Both the position numbers and the translations under genes were made by a program. Below, in pieces: positions 30,583-35,341 of a stretch of 35,341 nt of DNA (positions are counted from its first letter, which is position 1; every line of letters starts with the position of its first letter). Source of the stretch: CALMEC01 sp964628685 (GTDB lineage Bacteria; Actinomycetota; Thermoleophilia; Miltoncostaeales; Miltoncostaeaceae); NCBI GenBank assembly GCA_964628685.1, contig CAZVNM010000010.1:1-35341 (forward strand), in the 5' to 3' direction. The notes under the pieces are model-generated. The model was not told the origin of the DNA. It made no database searches and saw nothing but the letters and a program-made list of their open reading frames with translations.

Positions 30583-31866
30583 ATGGCTGAGTGCACCAGG
30601 GCGGTCGTCGTGGGTGATCACGCCGATGCCGCCGCTGCCGCCGGGCGTCTCGTGGAGGACGGCGTTCCCGTGGTCGCTGCGGCGACGCCCGCCGACGTCC
30701 CCCCGCCGGATCCCGGGGATCTCCTGGTGGTGGACGAGTGGACGGCCGAGACCGCCCCACATGTGGTCGCCGCCCGTCGGGGCGGTGCACGGGTGACCGT
30801 GCTCGCCGAGCTCGTCCTGAGGCGGTTCGACGGTCGCGTGCTCGCGGTCACCGGCACCGCCGGCAAGACCACGGTGTGCCACCTGGTCGCGTCGGTGCTG
30901 CGCGCGGCGGGTGCGCATGTCGTGATGGCGTCCGGCGTCCGCGCCGACAACGCCTGGCCCAACCACTCCCTTGTGGGTGTGCGCGGTGGTGACGATGCGT
31001 GGCTTGTGGCCGAGCTGACGAGCACCCACCTGTGCCACATGGACGGCTGGCCCGGTGCGGAGGTGGGTCTCCTGACCAACCTGTGGCCGGACCACATCGA
31101 GCTGCACGGTTCGGTGGAGCGGTACGTCGCGGCCAAGGCTCGCCTGCTGGAGCGATCGCGGGTGATCGTCACGCCCGACGGCGTCAACCCCTCCGACCGC
31201 ACCCCGGACCTCACGTTCGGACCCGCGCGCCCATCCGGCGCCGGCGTGTGGGTGGACGAGGATGTGATCCGCGCCGTCACGGTGGATGGCGACGAGGTCG
31301 TGATCGGCGCCTGGGACCGCCGGCCGCGCTGGGCGCATCCCGACGCGGTGCTCGCGGCATGTGCGGCCGCCGTCGCGTGTGGTGTCGACCCGGAGTCGGT
31401 GATGACGGGGCTCGCGTCTGCGCCGGCGCCGCCCCATCGCATGGCGGAGATCTCGCAGGCCGGCGGGATCGTCCGGATCGACGACTCCATGTCCGCCACC
31501 CCGACCAAGACCGCGTCGGCGCTTCGTGCGTGCCCGGCGGGTCGGATCATCCTCGTCACCGGTGGAATGAACCGCATCGGCGGGGTGGCCGTGCACGACT
31601 CCACCGACGAGCGCGCGGCGCTCGCCGAGACGGTGGCTCTGGCGGGACGGGTTGCGCGCGCGGTCGTCCCGTTCGGTCCCGCCGGCCGGGTGTTCGCGCG
31701 ATTGGAGTGCGCCACGCCGCCGGAGGACGACATCGCCGGGGCGGTTGCCCGGGCCCTGGATCTGGCACGGGAGGGCGACACGGTCCTCGTCTCGCCGATG
31801 TTCCCGGTGGACCAGGCGGTGCGCGACGCGGTGCCGGAGCTCTTGCGCGGTCGGGATGGGGTCTGA
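30583..31866 (+). CDS. Stand-alone MurD-like Mur ligase
   Basis: 427 aa, close to MurD length. ATP loop VTGTAGKTT (GTAGKTT 91-97), catalytic Mur segment LTSTHLCHM, then LLTNLWPDHIELHGSVERYVAAKARLL with the conserved Asp-His and carbamylated-Lys region. The C-terminal domain has DDSMSATPTKTASAL and LVTGGMNRIGG. The N-terminal domain (1-80) is short and divergent and lacks a clear UDP-binding Gly-rich loop. The gene is not in a division/cell-wall cluster; neighbours are a HAD hydrolase and flavin enzymes. Either a relocated MurD or a Mur-like ligase with another substrate. A start at 30562 would overlap the -10 box, so ATG 30583 is preferred. Confidence 0.88.
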   Translation: MAECTRAVVVGDHADAAAAAGRLVEDGVPVVAAATPADVPPPDPGDLLVVDEWTAETAPHVVAARRGGARVTVLAELVLRRFDGRVLAVTGTAGKTTVCHLVASVLRAAGAHVVMASGVRADNAWPNHSLVGVRGGDDAWLVAELTSTHLCHMDGWPGAEVGLLTNLWPDHIELHGSVERYVAAKARLLERSRVIVTPDGVNPSDRTPDLTFGPARPSGAGVWVDEDVIRAVTVDGDEVVIGAWDRRPRWAHPDAVLAACAAAVACGVDPESVMTGLASAPAPPHRMAEISQAGGIVRIDDSMSATPTKTASALRACPAGRIILVTGGMNRIGGVAVHDSTDERAALAETVALAGRVARAVVPFGPAGRVFARLECATPPEDDIAGAVARALDLAREGDTVLVSPMFPVDQAVRDAVPELLRGRDGV

Positions 31867-32105
31867 GATCGCGGGTGCCGTGGGTCGGGCTCTCTCCGGA
31901 TCCGTGCGTCGGGTGCTCGTCGGCGGGGTGGCATGAAGTGCCTGGCGCCACCTGCGACGCAGAGGAGCGACCTCGTCTGTTCGGACGGGCGTCACCACGG
32001 CAACTGCAGCCACGCATCGTCGTGGAACTCCGATAGCAGTCCGTTGGTGAAGGCGGCGAGGTGAGGCCCCGCCATGTTTGGACCGAGAGTGACCCGCGGT
32101 GACCA

Positions 32106-33161
32106 TCAGGGCGCGGTCTGTCCGACCCCCGGCGTGGGCTTCGCGGTGATGGGGGTGTTCTGTGCGGCCGCCAGCCACCATCGTCCGCCGCGCTCGACGA
32201 GAGTGTAGAGGGCGACCTCCGAGAACCCGTCGGGGGCGAGGGCGCGACGACGGATCTGGGCGACCACGACGCCCGGCAGCGGCGCACGCCAGCCCACCAG
32301 CTCGAAGCGTGACGGCGGTGCCGCGCCGGACCCCATCAGTCGGCGGTGGATCGGGAGGAGATCGTGGATGCCGTCGACGACGTCGCCGTACGGGCTCCCC
32401 CAGAGCACGTCGGCGCCGAAACGGCTGTCGTAGACATCCGCGTCGCCGCGGTCGAGGCCGGCCTGCAGCGTCGCGGTGAACTCGTGGACTGCCGCCAGCG
32501 CCGCCCGGTCGCTCCGATGGAGCGCGGGACGTGGGGCCCCCTGGGAGCCGCGCGGGGTGGCCGGCGGCTGCGGAGCGTGCGCATCGTCGCCGGGGCTGGT
32601 CGATTCGCTTCGGCGCAGCGCGCGCATGGCCGTCGTCCAGCGGACCAGTTGGTCCAACATGCCGTCGAGATCGGCCCGTCGTTCGGCCGGTGGGCTGAAG
32701 GCGTCTCCGACGAAGTCCGTCGGCAGGGAGATGCCGACCTGTCTACGTACGGCCGCCAGCTGCAACTCCGCCGTGACCAGGCGGAGCTGCTCCACCGCGC
32801 GCTGCCCGCCCTCCATTCCGTACGAGACGAAACCGACGGCCTTGTCCGTCCACTCCGCGTACAGGTGATCGAGGGCGTTCTTGAGCGCCCCTGAAGTGCC
32901 GTGGTTGTACTCCGGCGTGACCAGCACGAATCCGTCCAGCCCGGCGATCACGTCGGACCACGCCCGGGTCTGCGGCCGAAGATACCTCCCCGCCATCGCC
33001 GGGACCGGCTCGACGAGGTTGGGCAGGTCGTGGTCCTCGAGGTCGACGAGCCGCGCGTCGAGATCGGTTCGCTCCCTCGCGCACGCGTGCACCCACTCGG
33101 CGATCGGTAGTCCCCGGCGTCCGGGGCGCGTGCTTCCGACGATGATGCCGATCCTGATCAC
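32106..33161 (-). CDS. NADPH-dependent FMN reductase fused to a SnoaL/SgcJ-like (NTF2-fold) domain
   Basis: 351 aa. Residues 1-185 are a flavodoxin-type FMN reductase: IGIIVGSTRPGRRG phosphate loop, LVTPEYNHGTSGALKNALD flavin segment, VGFVSYGMEGGQRAVEQL. A Pro/Ser linker (about 185-215) leads to a second domain (about 215-345): HRSDRAALAAVHEFTATLQAGLDRGDADVYDSRF, with DVLWGSPYGDVVDG and a C-terminal RWWLAAAQNT strand, typical of SnoaL-like/SgcJ NTF2-fold proteins. The combination suggests a reductase with a built-in substrate-binding or ketosteroid-isomerase-like module. GTG 33161 has AAAGGA 8 nt upstream. Divergent from tetR. The 239 bp between it and the Mur gene shows nothing supportable. 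Confidence 0.88.
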   Translation of the reverse strand: MIRIGIIVGSTRPGRRGLPIAEWVHACARERTDLDARLVDLEDHDLPNLVEPVPAMAGRYLRPQTRAWSDVIAGLDGFVLVTPEYNHGTSGALKNALDHLYAEWTDKAVGFVSYGMEGGQRAVEQLRLVTAELQLAAVRRQVGISLPTDFVGDAFSPPAERRADLDGMLDQLVRWTTAMRALRRSESTSPGDDAHAPQPPATPRGSQGAPRPALHRSDRAALAAVHEFTATLQAGLDRGDADVYDSRFGADVLWGSPYGDVVDGIHDLLPIHRRLMGSGAAPPSRFELVGWRAPLPGVVVAQIRRRALAPDGFSEVALYTLVERGGRWWLAAAQNTPITAKPTPGVGQTAP

Positions 33162-33210
33162 GGGTCGTCCTTTGATCGGAGAAAAGTTGTCCGTTCGAGA
33201 CTAGCGACTC

Positions 33211-33227
33211 CGGACAGTTCTTGTCCG
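33211..33227. promoter_or_regulatory. Candidate TetR operator
   Basis: CGGACA-GTTCT-TGTCCG, a perfect 6-bp inverted repeat in the divergent gap. It ends 1 nt before the tetR -10 box. A third TGTCCG half-site occurs at 33188-33193, nearer the reductase gene. Fits autoregulation plus control of the divergent gene. Confidence 0.65.
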
Positions 33228-33228
33228 A

Positions 33229-33234
33229 TATTGT
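33229..33234 (+). promoter_or_regulatory. -10 box (TATTGT) of a probable leaderless tetR promoter
   Basis: TATTGT followed by 6 nt (GGAGGC) and ATG 33241. The GGAGG is only 1 nt from the start, too close to act as a ribosome binding site. Confidence 0.45.
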
Positions 33235-33240
33235 GGAGGC

Positions 33241-33879
33241 ATGGTCGACGAACCGATTCGAGGACGGGTTGCCGAGGCTCGACGCAACGACGAGCGGATC
33301 CTCCGTACGGCCCTCGTGGTGTTGAGCGGCGATCCCGCCGCCCCCATGTCCGCGGTCAGTCGTGCCGCGGGTGTGGGTCAGGCGTCGCTTTACCGTCGGT
33401 ACCGTGACCGCGAGAGCCTCCTGCGGGCGGTGTGCGACCGTGGACTCCGGGACATCGCCGCGCGCGTCTCGGCCGCGCTCGATGCACCCGACCGGGTCGG
33501 CGCCATCCGCGACTTCATCGACTGGTACGCCGGGTCGGGCACGCTTCGCATGACCGAGCTCCTCGGCACGTTCACCCCGACCCGGGAGCAGTTCGACCTG
33601 GCACGACGGGCCAACGCCGACATGGCGACGCTGGTCGGACGTGGGATCGACGAGGGGCTGATCCGCCCCGATGTCACCGGGGCGGACCTCACGCTCCTGG
33701 CGACCCAGGTCGGCGCCCTGCGATTTCCCGATGCGGATCGCACCGCAGCGCTGCGGCGCCGCTACGTGCAGCTCATCATGCAGGGCCTCACCCGCATCGA
33801 CGCTCCACCTCTGCCCGCCCCCGCGCCCGATGGCGCCGAGCTGGAGGGCCCATGGCACGGGTCCGGAACGGTGTCGTGA
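33241..33879 (+). CDS. TetR-family transcriptional regulator
   Basis: 212 aa. An N-terminal HTH (about 18-65: RILRTALVVLSGDP, then MSAVSRAAGVGQASLYRRYRDRESLL) and a C-terminal all-helical ligand domain ending in a Pro-rich tail. Probably represses itself and the divergent FMN reductase fusion through the palindrome at 33211-33227. The inducer is unknown. Followed immediately by an ABM-like gene. Confidence 0.93.
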   Translation: MVDEPIRGRVAEARRNDERILRTALVVLSGDPAAPMSAVSRAAGVGQASLYRRYRDRESLLRAVCDRGLRDIAARVSAALDAPDRVGAIRDFIDWYAGSGTLRMTELLGTFTPTREQFDLARRANADMATLVGRGIDEGLIRPDVTGADLTLLATQVGALRFPDADRTAALRRRYVQLIMQGLTRIDAPPLPAPAPDGAELEGPWHGSGTVS

Positions 33880-34205
33880 TGCATGTCCTGATCACCTACC
33901 GAGTGCGGCCGGAGCACGTCGCCGAGCACCTCGAGCTCTTGGAGGCCGTGCACGAGGAGCTTCGCCGGAGCACGCTCGACGGAGTGCGCTGGACGACCCA
34001 TCGGCGCGAGGACGGCCGCAGCTTCGTGGAACTCGTGCAGACCGATCGGCCGGGACGCTTCTCGTCGCTTGCGACCTGGTCGGCGTTCCGGTCGACGCTC
34101 GATCAGCGCTGCGACGAGCCTCCCGATCTGTCGGTTCTGGAACTCACCGCCGACACCACCGCGGGTGGCGGCACCCCGCGCACGGACGGCCGGGAACCGA
34201 ACTGA
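33879..34205 (+). CDS. Antibiotic-biosynthesis-monooxygenase-like (dimeric alpha+beta barrel) protein
   Basis: 108 aa. It starts MHVLITYRVRPEHVAEHLELLEAVHEELR, then VRWTTHRREDGRSFVELVQTD, the strand-helix pattern of ABM/dimeric-barrel proteins. Residues about 90-108 are a Thr/Gly-rich tail. Some members are cofactor-free oxygenases; many have no known role. ATG 33879 overlaps the tetR stop (TGATG); GTG 33876 is an alternative. Co-transcribed with tetR and probably part of the same detoxification unit as the FMN reductase fusion. Confidence 0.75.
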   Translation: MHVLITYRVRPEHVAEHLELLEAVHEELRRSTLDGVRWTTHRREDGRSFVELVQTDRPGRFSSLATWSAFRSTLDQRCDEPPDLSVLELTADTTAGGGTPRTDGREPN

Positions 34206-34277
34206 GGCCGGCAGGCGGGGGTGTCGGAGCCCACATCGCCGCGATAGGGTCGGTGCGACCACGCAGGAGGTGATTCC

Positions 34278-34547
34278 ATGTGCCGCAACATCCGGGCGCT
34301 GTTCAACTTCGAGCCGCCGGCGACGCGCGGCGAGATCCACGAGGCCGCGCTCCAATACGTGCGGAAGGTGAGCGGTTACAACAGCCCGTCGCGCGCCAAC
34401 GAGCGGGCGTTCGAGACGGCCGTCAGCGAGATCGAGGCCGCCACGGTGCGCCTGCTGGAGGGGCTCACCACGGCGGCGCCCGCCAAGGATCGCGAGGCCG
34501 AGGCCGCCAAGCGCCGGGCGCGTGCGCGGCGTCGCTTCGCCGCCTGA
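34278..34547 (+). CDS. DUF2277 family protein
   Basis: 89 aa, the normal family size. It begins MCRNIRALFNFEPPAT, the strongly conserved DUF2277 start, followed by EIHEAALQYVRKVSGYNSPSRANERAFE. Function unknown. The ATG has the strongest ribosome binding site of the window (AGGAGGTGAT, 7 nt from GGAGG to the start). The Arg-rich last residues (KRRARARRRFAA) run into the repeat array: the stop codon lies in GCCTGAGTTCGCC, a sequence that recurs in repeat unit E, so the array may have replaced the original 3' end or flank. Confidence 0.9.
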   Translation: MCRNIRALFNFEPPATRGEIHEAALQYVRKVSGYNSPSRANERAFETAVSEIEAATVRLLEGLTTAAPAKDREAEAAKRRARARRRFAA

Positions 34548-34759
34548 GTTCGCCGATCAGGCGAGCTCACGGGCCTGTCGTCAACGACTGCCGGTAACCG
34601 ACCCATCGACCGAGGTCGACCCAGCGTCGTCCCCAAGAACGCGACACCCGTAGTTGCCGGCCAGGTCTGGCTGATACCGACGCAAGTTAAGTGTCAGGCA
34701 CCAGGCTTGCGCGAGAACGGTGACAAGGAAAGACGCGAGCCGGAACTTCGAGCCACCGA
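34545..34759. repeat. Long tandem repeat, right array, unit D (partial, divergent)
   Basis: Lacks the first hairpin but has GTTCGCC-GATC-AGGCGAGC, CAACGACTGCCGGTAAC and GAGGTCGACC. It then diverges into a segment with the REP-like palindrome (34681-34711) and ends AAAGACGCGAGCCGG before unit E. Confidence 0.75.
34681..34711. repeat. REP-like palindrome with GTGTCAGGCAC core (right copy)
   Basis: Outer stem CGCAAG / CTTGCG around TTAAGTGTCAGGCACCAGG. It matches the left copy at 3186-3222 at its stem and core, but its outer stem is shorter. Confidence 0.6.
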
Positions 34760-35023
34760 AGGCGGTTGCGGGGGCGCCGAAGGGCGCCGCCTGAGTTCGC
34801 CGTCCAGGCGAACTCACGTGCCTGCCGTCAACGACTGCCGGTAAACGAACCGTCGACAGCGGTCGAACCAGAGTCGTCCCCCAGAACGCCTGCGTCACAG
34901 GTCCGGCGCTGAACCGAAGGTTCCCCGCCGCACCCAGGAACCGGGGAGGATCGCGCCCCCATCGAGGTAGCGCGAGCGTCGACCGAAAGATCCGAGCCGG
35001 ATGTCCGAGCCGGGACCCACCGA
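34760..35023. repeat. Long tandem repeat, right array, unit E (264 bp)
   Basis: Anchor hairpin GGCGCC-GAAG-GGCGCC at 34773-34788. Carries AACGACTGCCGGTAAACG and the GAGGTAGCGCGAGCGTC segment of unit C. It contains CCTGAGTTCGCC right after the hairpin, matching the 3' end of the DUF2277 gene. Confidence 0.9.
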
Positions 35024-35286
35024 AGGCGGTTGCGGGGGCGCCGAAGGGCGCCGCCGCGTTCGCCGATCAGGCGAACTCACGTGCCTGCCGTCGTTGGCTT
35101 CCGTAACGGATCGTCGACAGAGGTCGACCGAGAGTCGTGCCAAGGAACGTGACCGTCACAGGTCCGGCGCCTGGAACCGAAGGTTCCCCGCCGCACCCTG
35201 GAACCGGGGAGGATCGCCGACCCATCAAGAACAACGGCCCCGTCAACCGAAAGATCCGAGCCGGATGTCCGAGCCGGATCCACATG
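35024..35286. repeat. Long tandem repeat, right array, unit F (263 bp)
   Basis: Anchor hairpin begins at 35037. Sub-type I like unit A: GTTGGCTTCCGTAACGGA, TGGAACCGAAGGTTCC and GCCGACCCATCAAG. Confidence 0.9.
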
Positions 35287-35341
35287 AGGCGGTTGCGGGG
35301 GCGCCGAAGGGCGCCGCCGCGTTCGCCGCCCAGGCGAACCC
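35287..35341. repeat. Long tandem repeat, right array, unit G (cut by window end)
   Basis: First 55 bp of another unit with both hairpins (anchor at 35300). The array continues beyond the window. Confidence 0.88.

Noticed and set aside
31856..31936. 26-codon plus-strand frame overlapping the end of the Mur-like gene
   Set aside because: No ribosome binding site and no recognisable product; chance open frame is likely.
31992..32075. 27-codon minus-strand frame starting MAGPHLAAFTNGLLSEF
   Set aside because: Protein-like in composition, but too short, without ribosome binding site or homologue known to me; could be a relic. Not supported enough to list.

Overview
GC-rich DNA (about 70% G+C by eye) with dense coding, many 4-nt start/stop overlaps, GTG and TTG starts, and frequent actinobacterial-type leaderless promoters (TANNNT 6-8 nt before the start codon). 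Gene content (LytR_C protein, MoxR-DUF58-VWA cluster, NrtR-controlled nadBCA, rhodanese-SufE pair, CE1758/CE1759-type flavin pair) fits an Actinomycetota chromosome, possibly a deep-branching class such as Thermoleophilia; the class is inference. No phage, plasmid, IS transposase, tRNA, rRNA or CRISPR was recognised.

Layout. 1-2.9 kb: L,D-transpeptidase, a secreted/membrane protein, a thioredoxin-like co-chaperone and a LytR_C protein. 2.9-4.2 kb: no gene, but a 15-bp hairpin, a REP-like palindrome and a tandem array of 262-272-bp units. 4.2-11.2 kb: SF2 helicase with Arg/Lys-rich tail, class-I amidotransferase-like hydrolase, LLM monooxygenase/FMN reductase pair divergent from an HxlR regulator, histidine phosphatase and a small helical protein. 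11.2-15.9 kb: HtrA-like protease, MoxR AAA+ ATPase, DUF58 protein and two VWA membrane proteins in one tight operon. 16.2-18.2 kb: MarR regulator with a Cys-rich tail, then rhodanese and SufE. 18.2-19.2 kb: a 74-aa gene and at least three decayed tandem copies of its 3' end. 19.6-20.4 kb: unknown protein. 20.5-24.5 kb: nadB-nadC-nadA transcribed away from nrtR, with a palindrome between them. 24.5-25.2 kb: a 147-bp unit repeated three times. 25.2-34.5 kb: SIMPL protein, PAS-GGDEF-EAL protein, membrane-fused spermidine-synthase-like protein, HAD hydrolase, stand-alone MurD-like ligase, an FMN reductase/SnoaL-like fusion divergent from TetR plus an ABM-like protein, and DUF2277. 34.5 kb to the end: the 263-bp repeat family again, cut by the window edge.

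Working together: nadB/C/A make nicotinate mononucleotide from aspartate and are probably repressed by NrtR; rhodanese and SufE handle sulfane sulfur; the MoxR/DUF58/VWA genes form a MoxR-type chaperone system with an envelope protease; two separate flavin-reductase loci each have an adjacent divergent regulator. The least explained content is repetitive: three unrelated tandem-repeat systems, one of them present at both ends of the window with the same sub-types.
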